From the NCBI GenBank assembly GCA_018267275.1, contig JAFDYV010000001.1, positions 101,321-165,320 on the forward strand: a stretch of 64,000 nucleotides of DNA. Direction: 5' to 3'. This DNA comes from Bacteroidota bacterium (GTDB lineage: Bacteria; Bacteroidota; Bacteroidia; Cytophagales; Cyclobacteriaceae). A program made the translations under genes and the position numbers. The notes beneath the pieces are model-generated. The model searched no databases. It saw nothing but the letters and a program-made list of their open reading frames with translations, and had not been told where the DNA came from. This document shows positions 1 through 7,930 of this stretch, one piece after another. Numbering within the stretch: the first letter of the stretch is position 1; each line of letters begins with the position of its first letter.

Positions 1-158
1 TCTGCAATATTTTTTTGATCCCAAATGAGAGACAATAACTCCGGGACTGCAAGCGCTTTGTCATAGTCTGGGGTTCTGTAAAACAAGAAGTGAATAGCAG
101 GAATAGCGGCAACGGTTGCCCCCGCAGATGCGAGCAAAACAAAATTTCTCCGTTTCAT
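1..158 (-). CDS. Tat-signal protein, gluconate 2-dehydrogenase subunit 3-like (5' part only)
   Basis: The reading frame starts with ATG at 158 on the minus strand and runs off the left edge, so only about 52 residues are visible. The N-terminus begins MKRRNF followed by a hydrophobic, Ala-rich stretch, which reads as a twin-arginine export signal. After the signal comes a segment (PDYDKALAVPELLSLIWD) that resembles, from memory, the start of gluconate 2-dehydrogenase subunit 3 family proteins of Bacteroidota. Those are small periplasmic partners of GMC-type flavin dehydrogenases, which would lie further left. The family assignment rests on a short stretch; an exported Tat protein is the safer statement. 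Confidence 0.6.
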   Translation of the reverse strand, partial: MKRRNFVLLASAGATVAAIPAIHFLFYRTPDYDKALAVPELLSLIWDQKNIA

Positions 159-347
159 AAGCGAATCGGGTTTACGGTGGTTAAGCCTGAGTGAAGATAA
201 CAAAAACTCCCTCGAAAGCAAACTGTGTCGATTGAGGTATTTGTGAATCGAAATGCCGCAGCACCAATTTTTACTGGATCAACGAAATCTCATTCCATAT
301 CTTTCAAAAAATCGCTACTTTTATCACTTGTTACCATCTGGTGTTTT

Positions 348-1490
348 ATGAAATATGCGTTTTTGTTGTTCTGTACGCTGAATAGTATCGTGGCGTTGGC
401 TCAAACTGATAGTCTGGAAAAGTCTTTGGCCACCGCCAAAGGCGATCAACGGGTAAAGGCCCTCAATGAACTGTTCCGTTCTAACTTCAATTCAGAGCCT
501 GTAAAAGCCATCGGCTTCGCACGGCAAGCATTGACTTTGGCTACAGAAATAGACGATCGCAAAGGCATGGCTGCGGCTTACAATAACCTAGGCGTTGCCT
601 ACAAAAGCCAGGGCGCCCTTGATAAATCGCTGGAGTACTACCTGCGGGCATTAAGTATTTACGATAACATTAAGAACAAAGACGGCATTGCCACCACCAA
701 GAGCAACATTGGCACGATCTACTCCATTAAAAAAGATTATGGCCAAGCAATGAAATATTTTGAAGAAGCCAACGCCTCGTTTACAGAATTGGGCGAGCAA
801 GATAAAATCATCGGGTCGATGAATAACCTGGGCATCTTGCATAGCGACTTACAGTTATTTGAGCAGGCGTTAAAATATTTTTCTCAGGCATCTCAATTGA
901 GTGAAAAAATTGGAAAAGTAACAGCCGACCCGCTGAATAACATCGGCAACTTATACTTCAGGCAGGGTAACTACCAGCGCGCGGCCGACTACTACGAGCA
1001 GGCTATGGTGTTGGCTCGCAAAGACAACGATCAAAACACGTTGCTATATACGCTTGCGAACTTGGGAGAACTTTATGCAAAGGCAGGACAAACCGGCAAA
1101 GCACAAGCTTATTTAGATTCCGCTTCGGCATTGAGCGAGAAACTGCAAGCATATGTCTTTCAGCCTACCATCTTAAAGAGCCAAGCCATCAATTTTGCAA
1201 AGCAAAACAAGATGAAGGAAGCCTACGAAACCATGCTGCGCTACGATCAGGCCAAAGAGAAAATTTATGGCGAAGAAAGCACTCGTAAGATTGCTCAGAT
1301 GGAAATGGCGCTCGATTTACAGGAGAAAGAAAAAGAAATTGAAAACCTAAAGGCCACTGACGAAATCAAAAGTCTGCAGCTAAAAAGTTCACGGATGTTC
1401 ATCATTGTCACAGTACTTGGGATTATCATTCTGATTGGTTTGGTAAACTTTGTTTACACTAAAAAGAAACTGCCCCGCATTCAAAGATGA
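348..1490 (+). CDS. TPR-repeat membrane protein with N-terminal signal peptide
   Basis: The ATG at 348 is preferred over an upstream start at 225 because it puts a good signal peptide (MKYAFLLFCTLNSIVALA, then QTDS) at the N-terminus. The 380-aa product has about six TPR-like units between residues 40 and 290 (for example NNLGVAYKSQGALDKSLEYY), then a Glu/Lys-rich coiled coil and one transmembrane segment near residues 350-371. It stops about ten residues after the membrane. In Bacteroidota such proteins usually continue into a histidine kinase or LuxR-type DNA-binding domain, absent here. The stop overlaps the next start by 4 bp (ATGA). It may be a periplasmic scaffold; the function is unknown. 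Confidence 0.85.
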   Translation: MKYAFLLFCTLNSIVALAQTDSLEKSLATAKGDQRVKALNELFRSNFNSEPVKAIGFARQALTLATEIDDRKGMAAAYNNLGVAYKSQGALDKSLEYYLRALSIYDNIKNKDGIATTKSNIGTIYSIKKDYGQAMKYFEEANASFTELGEQDKIIGSMNNLGILHSDLQLFEQALKYFSQASQLSEKIGKVTADPLNNIGNLYFRQGNYQRAADYYEQAMVLARKDNDQNTLLYTLANLGELYAKAGQTGKAQAYLDSASALSEKLQAYVFQPTILKSQAINFAKQNKMKEAYETMLRYDQAKEKIYGEESTRKIAQMEMALDLQEKEKEIENLKATDEIKSLQLKSSRMFIIVTVLGIIILIGLVNFVYTKKKLPRIQR

Positions 1491-2026
1491 CGCGAGCAGA
1501 CGCCTACACGCTGTTGGTTTCGCTTACCAAAAGCACTAGCCTTTTGCGCCACATGCGCAGTATCGAATTGGTAATGGAAGCCTATGCCGAAAAACTTGGT
1601 CAGGACAAAAACGCCTGGGGCATTGCCGGGCTACTGCACGATGCCGACTATGAAGCATACCCCGAACAACATCCTAACATCATTGTAGCACAACTGCTCG
1701 CCTTGGGCGAAACTGAAATTGCCCACGCCATTTCTGCCCACTACACGAAGTGGAATGTTCCATACGAAACCCTGATGGACAAGGCATTACTCGCTTGCGA
1801 TGAACTTACCGGTTTTATCATTGCTTGCTGCCAGGTACGGCCCGATGGAATCAGTTCTTTGGAAGTGAAATCGGTAGTGAAGAAATTGAAGGACAAGGGC
1901 TTTGCCGCCAAAGTAGAGCGAGACGAAGTTTACAAAGGCGCAGAATTGCTGGGGGTAGATTTGAACGACCATATTGGGTTCATTATCTCCGTTTTGAAGA
2001 ATAACCGTGAAGAACTGGGCATTTGA
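1487..2026 (+). CDS. HD-domain putative phosphohydrolase
   Basis: A 179-aa HD-superfamily protein. The metal-binding residues are visible in order: His22 (LLRHM), His51-Asp52 (LLHDADYE) and Asp105 (ACDELTG). These are the H...HD...D signature of metal-dependent phosphohydrolases. The size and motif order match small stand-alone HDIG-type proteins, whose substrates are usually unknown nucleotides or phosphoesters. It overlaps the TPR gene by 4 bp, so the two are translationally coupled and probably cotranscribed. No signal peptide is seen, so it should be cytosolic. Confidence 0.85.
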   Translation: MTRADAYTLLVSLTKSTSLLRHMRSIELVMEAYAEKLGQDKNAWGIAGLLHDADYEAYPEQHPNIIVAQLLALGETEIAHAISAHYTKWNVPYETLMDKALLACDELTGFIIACCQVRPDGISSLEVKSVVKKLKDKGFAAKVERDEVYKGAELLGVDLNDHIGFIISVLKNNREELGI

Positions 2027-2101
2027 CCCGAAATTATCCACGAATGAGGGCTTGAAATTTCGTTGTGCACCGCTATATTTGAGGGTCTAAAAAGCAGAAT
2101 T

Positions 2102-2224
2102 ATGTTTCATCAAAATGTGGGCGATGGCGCCAATATCTTCATGATTATTGTAGCTGTGATTGTTGGCTTTGCTGCCGCAATGGGCTATGTAGACTATCTG
2201 AAGACTAAGCAAAAAGGCGAGTAA
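2102..2224 (+). CDS. Small single-span membrane protein (40 aa)
   Basis: A short ATG frame of 40 codons plus TAA. The product has a polar N-terminus (MFHQNVGDGAN), one hydrophobic helix (IFMIIVAVIVGFAAAMGYV) and a basic tail (KTKQKGE). This looks like a genuine small membrane protein: the helix is well formed and the frame sits in an otherwise empty 290-bp gap. It has no recognised family. Orientation is probably cytosolic C-terminus by the positive-inside rule. Confidence 0.5.
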   Translation: MFHQNVGDGANIFMIIVAVIVGFAAAMGYVDYLKTKQKGE

Positions 2225-2314
2225 TAAGTGCAAGGGCTTGCAGAGCTCTAATCTCGTTTCCTAAGTCAGCTAATCATTTGATGTCTTTTGATTTCAATTT
2301 ACCTACATTGGTAG

Positions 2315-3427
2315 TTGAAATCGAACACAGTGACATCCGAACTCAATTCCATCAAAGACAAGTTACTATCGGAGATTGCCCCGGAAGCAATTGTAATCAT
2401 CGATTTTAAGGGAGTAATTTTATACATCAACCAGTCTTTTGAACGCCTCTTTGGTTATTCCTCAGCGGAAGCCATTGGCAAAAGTATAGCCATTATTCAA
2501 CCTCCCGAGTTGATGGCTCACCACGTCCGTGGTTTAGAGCGTTACCTCCATACGGGAGAACGTAAGTTAGATTGGAACTCTACCCGCACGCGCGGCCGGC
2601 ATCAATCGGGTCGCGAGCTTTCAATCGAAATCAGCTTCAGCCACGTTAAATTAAAAGGGACGGATTTTTTTGCCGCGTTTATTCGCGACATCTCTGAGAT
2701 TGTTGCCCAAGAGAGCAAAATCAAGGAGCAGCATCAAACGTTAATTCAAAAAAATACTGAGCTCGACAACTTCACTTACCGCATTTCGCACGACCTGCGG
2801 GCACCCCTTCTTTCGATACTTGGTTTGGTGAACGTGTACAAAATCTGTAACACACCAGAGCAACAACTTGATGTGGTAAACAAGATTGAAAAAAGCGTTA
2901 AAAAACTGGACCTTTTCATTCGCGAAGTAATCGACATCTCAAAAAATGATCGGATCGCTATTACACCAGAAAAAATTGATTTTGCATTGCTATTCAATGA
3001 AGTGAAGGAAGAACTGCGTTACCTGGAAAGTGACCGAAAAATTGATGTGTATTCAGAAATCAAGGACCAAAGTGCTGCCTATTTTGAGGGCGACCGCTAT
3101 CGCCTTAAAATTGTGCTCACCAACTTGGTAGGCAACGCCATCAAGTATTATCACCGCCACCAGGCGCAACCTTTTGTACGTGTATCTATTGCGCGCATAG
3201 CAGACAGCATTGTGTTGCGTGTGGAAGACAATGGTATCGGTATGTCACAATCCGTCATGGATAATATATTCAATATGTTCTATCGCGGCACTGATCTTTC
3301 TGAAGGTTCTGGTCTCGGCCTGTATATCGTGAAAGAGATGGTCAATAAGATGAAGGGGGAAATTTCCGTTTCATCTCAAATTGAAAAAGGAAGCACGTTT
3401 ACCGTCAGCATCCCATCGCACGCCTAG
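2315..3427 (+). CDS. PAS-domain sensor histidine kinase
   Basis: Soluble sensor kinase of about 370 aa with no membrane segment. One PAS domain lies at roughly residues 15-130 (VILYINQSFERLFGYS), followed by a dimerisation helix pair. The H-box carries the phospho-accepting His159 (YRISHDLRAPL). The HATPase domain shows the N-box (LTNLVGNAIKYY), G1 (VEDNGIGM) and G2 (GSGLGLYIVKEM). There is no in-frame ATG ahead of the PAS domain, so translation must begin at TTG 2315 or at GTG 2330; either keeps the PAS intact. No response regulator is adjacent, so it is an orphan kinase. Confidence 0.85.
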   Translation: MKSNTVTSELNSIKDKLLSEIAPEAIVIIDFKGVILYINQSFERLFGYSSAEAIGKSIAIIQPPELMAHHVRGLERYLHTGERKLDWNSTRTRGRHQSGRELSIEISFSHVKLKGTDFFAAFIRDISEIVAQESKIKEQHQTLIQKNTELDNFTYRISHDLRAPLLSILGLVNVYKICNTPEQQLDVVNKIEKSVKKLDLFIREVIDISKNDRIAITPEKIDFALLFNEVKEELRYLESDRKIDVYSEIKDQSAAYFEGDRYRLKIVLTNLVGNAIKYYHRHQAQPFVRVSIARIADSIVLRVEDNGIGMSQSVMDNIFNMFYRGTDLSEGSGLGLYIVKEMVNKMKGEISVSSQIEKGSTFTVSIPSHA

Positions 3428-3540
3428 TACCTCAATAATCAAGGATTTTGGCCAAGAGATAGATGGTTAAATGCTTCCAAGAGATAGCAGTTCCATTGTT
3501 ACACTGCTTTCATTACATTCGCTGATCAAATCATTGCAGT

Positions 3541-5337
3541 ATGAGCACCCCCACCAACAACCCCGAGACATCCAATGCCATGACGGTAAAATACAAGTAC
3601 CGCGATATTAAAGTACATTCTTCTGACGAATGGATGGCTGACAACACCAAAAAATACCGTAAGGTTTTCGATCGGTGGGAAACTACCTATCAGCGTGTTG
3701 AATTTTCATTCTTTAACAAGCTGTTTGATGAGGCGGATTGGGAAGCGGTTGTTCGGTTAAAATGCTTCTTCCACAATGGCAGCCAAAAAAATGAGCTGTG
3801 TAACTTAGAACAAAAGCGATCTGTATTGAAAGATGAAAACATTGTATTCATTCGCGACTCGTGGGGAAACGGCACACCTGGTGCTTATTGGATGCGAGGC
3901 GACTACAGCTGGGAAGCCTACATTGACGAGGTGAAGGTTGGTGAATCAAAGTTCTACATTGAAGATCTAGGGCAACCAGCCAAGCCAGACCAAAATCAAT
4001 ATTTCGAAATTGTAAGTATTAAGATGTTTGAAGGAGATGGGCAAGCTTCTACCCTTCCACAAAAAAAATACCTCACACAGTTCAGTCAAAAAGACACCCG
4101 TTATGTTTGGGGTGAGTTTACATTCAAAAACAAAACGGCCAAAGATTACTACGCGGAAATATTTTTCAATTTTTATGATGACGCAGGTCAGCTAAAAGGG
4201 TCACACCCCTACCTCACCTACGTGAACATCAATACCGAAGGCAAAGACTACACCATTTACCCCGGGTGGGGTGGCGAAACACCCGGCCGCTGGAAAAGCG
4301 ATGCCTATACAATGGAGGTCGTTTTTATGGATACGCTGATTGCAACAGTACCTTTTGCCGTGGGCGATTCTTGGATTGAAGGCGAAACACAAATGGTTGC
4401 AGGTGCAGTGAATCCGGTATTGCAAAGTGCTAAGCAAGTTAATATTGTAGCCAACAAACCGCTGGAATACCTGCTACACGAAAGCCTTGGCGAATTGAAT
4501 TCGCTAACGGGATTGACAACTGTAAAAACAGAGGTGAATGAAATGGTAAAACTCGTACGCTTTTATCAAGAAACCGGGAAAGATGTACTTAATAAGTTTT
4601 CGCTTCACACGGTGTTCACAGGCAATCCCGGCACCGGCAAAACAACTGTCGCCCGTATCGTAGCTAAAATTTATAAAGGTCTGGGTATTTTAGAAAAGGG
4701 TCACTTAGTGGAGGTAGATCGAGAAGGATTGGTGGCCGGGTACGTTGGGCAAACGGCCATCAAAACTGCCGAAAAAATAAATGAAGCCATGGGTGGTGTC
4801 TTGTTCATAGACGAAGCTTATTCGTTGGCCACGGGCAAAGGGTCACAGTATGATTTCGGTGGCGAGGCCATCCAAATCATTCTCAAACGGATGGAAGATA
4901 TGCGCGGCAAGTTTGGGGTAATCGTGGCCGGGTACACCGATAATATGGTAGAGTTTGTGGAATCAAACCCGGGGCTTAAGTCGCGTTTCGATAAGTATTT
5001 TCAGTTTGATGACTATTCGCCCGAAGAGATGTTTACCATTGCATTGGGTCAGTTTGCACGGGAGGGTGTAAAGCCAGACGGAGCGGCCATTGACCATCTC
5101 AAAAAGTATTTTGATTTTCTGCATGCACAACGAGATAAACATTTTGGCAACGCGCGTACGGTGCGCCAAGTGGTGGGCGAATCGGTAAAGAATCAGCACT
5201 TGCGTTTAGCGTCCATGAAAAAAGAAGAACGTACTGACGAGTTGATGGAAACAGTAATTTTTGAAGATGTCAAAGAATTTGAAGCAAAAGAAATTTCAGA
5301 CGGGCGACCGACTATAGGGTTTAGAATAAAAAAGTAG
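3541..5337 (+). CDS. CbxX/CfqX-type AAA+ ATPase with novel beta-rich N-terminal region
   Basis: The C-terminal half is a AAA+ domain of the CbxX/CfqX (rubisco activase-like) group. It shows Walker A at residues 361-368 (GNPGTGKT), Walker B at 421-427 (LFIDEAY), the pore-loop region around VAGYVGQTA, and the arginine-containing segment NPGLKSRFDKYF. The first 300 residues are aromatic, predicted beta-rich and unlike rubisco activases. They contain two similar blocks, near residues 111-143 and 246-277, each with TPG, a Trp, a Tyr-x-x-Glu and a Phe-x-x-x-Asp ending. No rubisco genes are nearby, so a different remodelling target is likely. The stop codon lies at the beginning of a purine-rich repeat tract. 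Confidence 0.8.
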   Translation: MSTPTNNPETSNAMTVKYKYRDIKVHSSDEWMADNTKKYRKVFDRWETTYQRVEFSFFNKLFDEADWEAVVRLKCFFHNGSQKNELCNLEQKRSVLKDENIVFIRDSWGNGTPGAYWMRGDYSWEAYIDEVKVGESKFYIEDLGQPAKPDQNQYFEIVSIKMFEGDGQASTLPQKKYLTQFSQKDTRYVWGEFTFKNKTAKDYYAEIFFNFYDDAGQLKGSHPYLTYVNINTEGKDYTIYPGWGGETPGRWKSDAYTMEVVFMDTLIATVPFAVGDSWIEGETQMVAGAVNPVLQSAKQVNIVANKPLEYLLHESLGELNSLTGLTTVKTEVNEMVKLVRFYQETGKDVLNKFSLHTVFTGNPGTGKTTVARIVAKIYKGLGILEKGHLVEVDREGLVAGYVGQTAIKTAEKINEAMGGVLFIDEAYSLATGKGSQYDFGGEAIQIILKRMEDMRGKFGVIVAGYTDNMVEFVESNPGLKSRFDKYFQFDDYSPEEMFTIALGQFAREGVKPDGAAIDHLKKYFDFLHAQRDKHFGNARTVRQVVGESVKNQHLRLASMKKEERTDELMETVIFEDVKEFEAKEISDGRPTIGFRIKK

Positions 5338-5443
5338 AAAGTAGAAAGTCACAAGCTGAAAGTAGAAAGTTAAAAGTGGAAAGGAGAAAGTAAAAAGTTG
5401 AAAGTTGAAAGTTGAAAGTAAAAAGGTAAAAGTAGAAGGCTGA
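5331..5443 (+). repeat. Purine-only degenerate tandem repeat (AAAGTWG type)
   Basis: About 110 bp made almost entirely of A and G with T, built from 7-8 bp units such as AAAGTAG, AAAGTTG and AAAGTGG. The tract begins at the stop codon of the AAA+ gene and ends about 20 bp before the NIPSNAP start. It contains no open frame worth calling. Confidence 0.8.
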
Positions 5444-5466
5444 ACAAAAAAGCAATAAGTAACACG

Positions 5467-6207
5467 ATGAAAATAAGATTGGCTTTTCTCATTAGCATAC
5501 TAACCCTACAACTCTGTTTAGGGCAAACCAAGATAAATACACCGTACTATGAGTTGCGGACCTATTGGGCAAGCGAGGATAAGCTACCGGTGCTGTTAGA
5601 TCTTTTTAGAAACCATACGATGCAACTTTTTGAAAAGCATGGTATGAAGAACATTGGCTATTGGGTTCCTGTTGAAAACAAAGAAAATAAACTAGTTTAC
5701 CTGTTGGCTTACCCCAGCGCTGAGGCGAGGGAAACTTCATGGAAAGAATTTGAAAAAGACCCTGAATGGCAGAAAGCAAAATCCGCTGCCGGAGCCAATG
5801 GCAAAATCATTGAAAAGTTAGAATCAACATTCTTCACGGAAACCGACTACTCCCCCGCTGATTTCAGTAACCGTGCAGGCCGTGTCTTCGAACTGCGCAC
5901 CTACACTACTACGCCTTACAACTTAGGATTGCTTCACGCGCGTTTTCGCAACCACACATTGACCCTCTTTGCCAAGCACGGCATGAGCAATTTGATTTAC
6001 ATGACGGCCGTGGGCAAAGACAATAACCTCACCTATTTTTTGAGCCACGCCTCCCAAGAGGCAGCGAAGGAATCGTTCGCAAAATTTGTGGCCGACCCGG
6101 AATGGATCAAAGCCCGAGATGCCTCAGAGACACTTGCAAAAGGACCAATTTTAGTAGGCATCACATCTGAATTCTTAATTCCCACAGATTTTTCTCCGTG
6201 GAAGTAG
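5467..6207 (+). CDS. Exported NIPSNAP family protein (two NIPSNAP domains)
   Basis: A 246-aa protein with a signal peptide (MKIRLAFLISILTLQLCLG, then QTK). Two homologous ferredoxin-like alpha+beta NIPSNAP domains follow, each beginning with the hallmark ELRTY (near residues 29 and 140). Each continues with RNHT...F.KHGM..., a ...VGKDN/VENKENK... strand and a ...FVADPEW or EKDPEW motif. Tandem NIPSNAP proteins of this length are common in Cytophagales as exported proteins of unknown biochemical role; some relatives are dimeric alpha-beta barrel enzymes. No operon partner is evident. Confidence 0.88.
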   Translation: MKIRLAFLISILTLQLCLGQTKINTPYYELRTYWASEDKLPVLLDLFRNHTMQLFEKHGMKNIGYWVPVENKENKLVYLLAYPSAEARETSWKEFEKDPEWQKAKSAAGANGKIIEKLESTFFTETDYSPADFSNRAGRVFELRTYTTTPYNLGLLHARFRNHTLTLFAKHGMSNLIYMTAVGKDNNLTYFLSHASQEAAKESFAKFVADPEWIKARDASETLAKGPILVGITSEFLIPTDFSPWK

Positions 6208-6209
6208 AA

Positions 6210-7379
6210 TTAAACAAGCGCTTGCTCAATGTCTTTCACTATATCCTCAACATTCTCTAATCCCGCAGAAATTCGGATCAACCCGGGTGTAATACCCACT
6301 GCGGCTCTTTCTACATCGGTCAATTTAGAGTGGGTAGTAGATGCCGGATGCGTTGCAATGGTACGCGTATCGCCCAAGTTGGCAGAATGAGAAACCATCT
6401 TCAACTTATTCAAAAAATTTCGACCCGCGTCTATCCCCCCTTTCACTTCAAATGAAACAATGCCTCCACCCAGCCGCATTTGCTTTTTTGCAATGCCATG
6501 CTGTGGGTGTGAGGTCAAAAAAGGATACTTCACATACTCCACTTTTGGATGTCGCTCCAGATACTTTGCAATAGTCAACGCATTTTCAGAATGCTTCTCC
6601 ATCCGGATGGCCAGCGTTTCTAAACTCTTGGAAAGCACCCATGCATTGAAAGGCGACATCGAAGGTCCTGTATGGCGCGCAAAAAATCGAATCTCTTTGA
6701 TCAAATCTTTTTTCCCAACAATTGCTCCGCCAATCACCCTACCCTGCCCATCAATGAATTTGGTAGCAGAGTGAGTCACGATATGCGCGCCCCACTTGGC
6801 GGGGTTTTGCAAGTAAGGTGTCGCAAAACAATTGTCGACATTCAAGATCAACTGATGTTTGTTGGCCAATTTACCGAGCCACTCCAAATCGATAATGTCC
6901 AGCGCAGGGTTTGAGGGCGTCTCTACAAAAATCATTTTGGTGTTGGGCTGGATTTTACTTTCCCAAGATGCAGGGTCATTCAAGTCCACGTACGTATGAG
7001 ACATGTTAAATCTAGGAAACAGCACATTCAAAATTTGATGTGTAGACCCAAACACCGAGCGTGAAGCCAACACATGGTCGCCTGCTTTTAACAATGCGGC
7101 CATGCTGCAATACATGGCCGCCATGCCCGAGGCGGTGGCAATGCCGTCTTCCGCGCCTTCTAGCAAACAAAGTTTTTGGATGAACTCCGTATTGTTGGGG
7201 TTAGAAAAACGGGTATAGATATTTCCCGGCACTTCATCCGCAAACAACGCACGGGCTTGCTCGGCATCGTCAAAAACAAAGCTGGAGGTTAAATACAACG
7301 GCACTGAATGCTCTCGAAAATCAGTTCGCTCTGCTTGCGCACGAATGGCATCCGTTTCAAAATTTCTTTGCTCTTCCAT
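6210..7379 (-). CDS. metZ: O-succinylhomoserine sulfhydrylase-like PLP enzyme
   Basis: A 389-aa Cys/Met-metabolism PLP-dependent enzyme. Visible hallmarks are the N-terminal SVPLYLTSSFVF segment, YTRFSNPNN, the SGMAA cofactor loop and the pyridoxal Lys207 in THSATKF. Length and sequence fit O-succinylhomoserine sulfhydrylase (MetZ), which makes homocysteine from O-succinyl- or O-acetylhomoserine and sulfide. Cystathionine gamma-synthase or gamma-lyase are close relatives and cannot be fully excluded. It is convergent with NIPSNAP, the two stops separated by two bases. Confidence 0.8.
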   Translation of the reverse strand: MEEQRNFETDAIRAQAERTDFREHSVPLYLTSSFVFDDAEQARALFADEVPGNIYTRFSNPNNTEFIQKLCLLEGAEDGIATASGMAAMYCSMAALLKAGDHVLASRSVFGSTHQILNVLFPRFNMSHTYVDLNDPASWESKIQPNTKMIFVETPSNPALDIIDLEWLGKLANKHQLILNVDNCFATPYLQNPAKWGAHIVTHSATKFIDGQGRVIGGAIVGKKDLIKEIRFFARHTGPSMSPFNAWVLSKSLETLAIRMEKHSENALTIAKYLERHPKVEYVKYPFLTSHPQHGIAKKQMRLGGGIVSFEVKGGIDAGRNFLNKLKMVSHSANLGDTRTIATHPASTTHSKLTDVERAAVGITPGLIRISAGLENVEDIVKDIEQALV

Positions 7380-7404
7380 AATCGAATATAAAAAATAACA
7401 TCTA

Positions 7405-7476
7405 AATTCTGAGGGAGGAACGACCGAAGAATCCCTGAATTACCTTACCAGGGATTCTTCGCTATCGCTCAGAATT
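7405..7476. repeat. REP-like composite palindrome
   Basis: Two nested perfect inverted repeats. The outer arms AATTCTGAG / CTCAGAATT are at 7405-7413 and 7468-7476. The inner 13-bp arms CGAAGAATCCCTG / CAGGGATTCTTCG are at 7425-7437 and 7449-7461, with an 11-nt loop. The right side reads as the GATTCTTCGC...CGCTCAGAAT phrase that recurs as a dispersed intergenic element in many Bacteroidota genomes (remembered, not searched). It lies between osmC and metZ and could also end osmC transcription. Confidence 0.75.
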
Positions 7477-7498
7477 GAAAAGGCTTTTGAGACAACAA

Positions 7499-7918
7499 TC
7501 AATTAATCACCTCCACACTGTACGTAATCTTTGCAGACTTCTCCAAAGTTTTCGCCACCGAGCAATATTTGCCAACCGAGAGCGCAACCGCCTTCTCCGC
7601 CCTGTCTTTATCTACATTTCCAAAAATCTTAAAATGCGCATGCACTTCTGTGTATAGCGCGGGCACTTTATCCTTCTCGCGTTCGCCCGTAACTGTAATC
7701 TTCAAGTCTTTAAGGTCTTCGCGCTGCTTGCGCAAAATGGTTACAACATCCACCGCACTACAGCCACCCATGGCAGCCAACAAAACCTGCATAGGTCTCA
7801 TGCCGCCATCATGACCGCCATCGGCTGGCGAGCCATCCATCACAATCTTATTTCCCAACTCATTAACCGCCTCCATGCAAAAATTTTCGTCAACGCGAGA
7901 GAGCTCAATCTTGGTCAT
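7499..7918 (-). CDS. OsmC/YhfA family protein (peroxide-reactive cysteine pair)
   Basis: A 139-aa OsmC-fold protein. The two conserved cysteines are Cys53 (MGGCSAVD) and Cys119 (KYCSVAKT), the redox pair that in characterised OsmC/Ohr enzymes reduces organic peroxides using thiols. The GDGGHDGGMRPMQ-like segment precedes the first cysteine as expected. The subgroup looks closer to YhfA-type OsmC than to Ohr. It is cytosolic and lies 12 bp downstream of the symporter gene on the same strand, so cotranscription is possible. Confidence 0.85.
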   Translation of the reverse strand: MTKIELSRVDENFCMEAVNELGNKIVMDGSPADGGHDGGMRPMQVLLAAMGGCSAVDVVTILRKQREDLKDLKITVTGEREKDKVPALYTEVHAHFKIFGNVDKDRAEKAVALSVGKYCSVAKTLEKSAKITYSVEVIN

Positions 7919-7930
7919 AATTTTTTATTG

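Noticed and set aside
5331..5443. CRISPR array
   Set aside because: Units are 7-8 bp, degenerate and have no spacers; no cas genes are present in the window.
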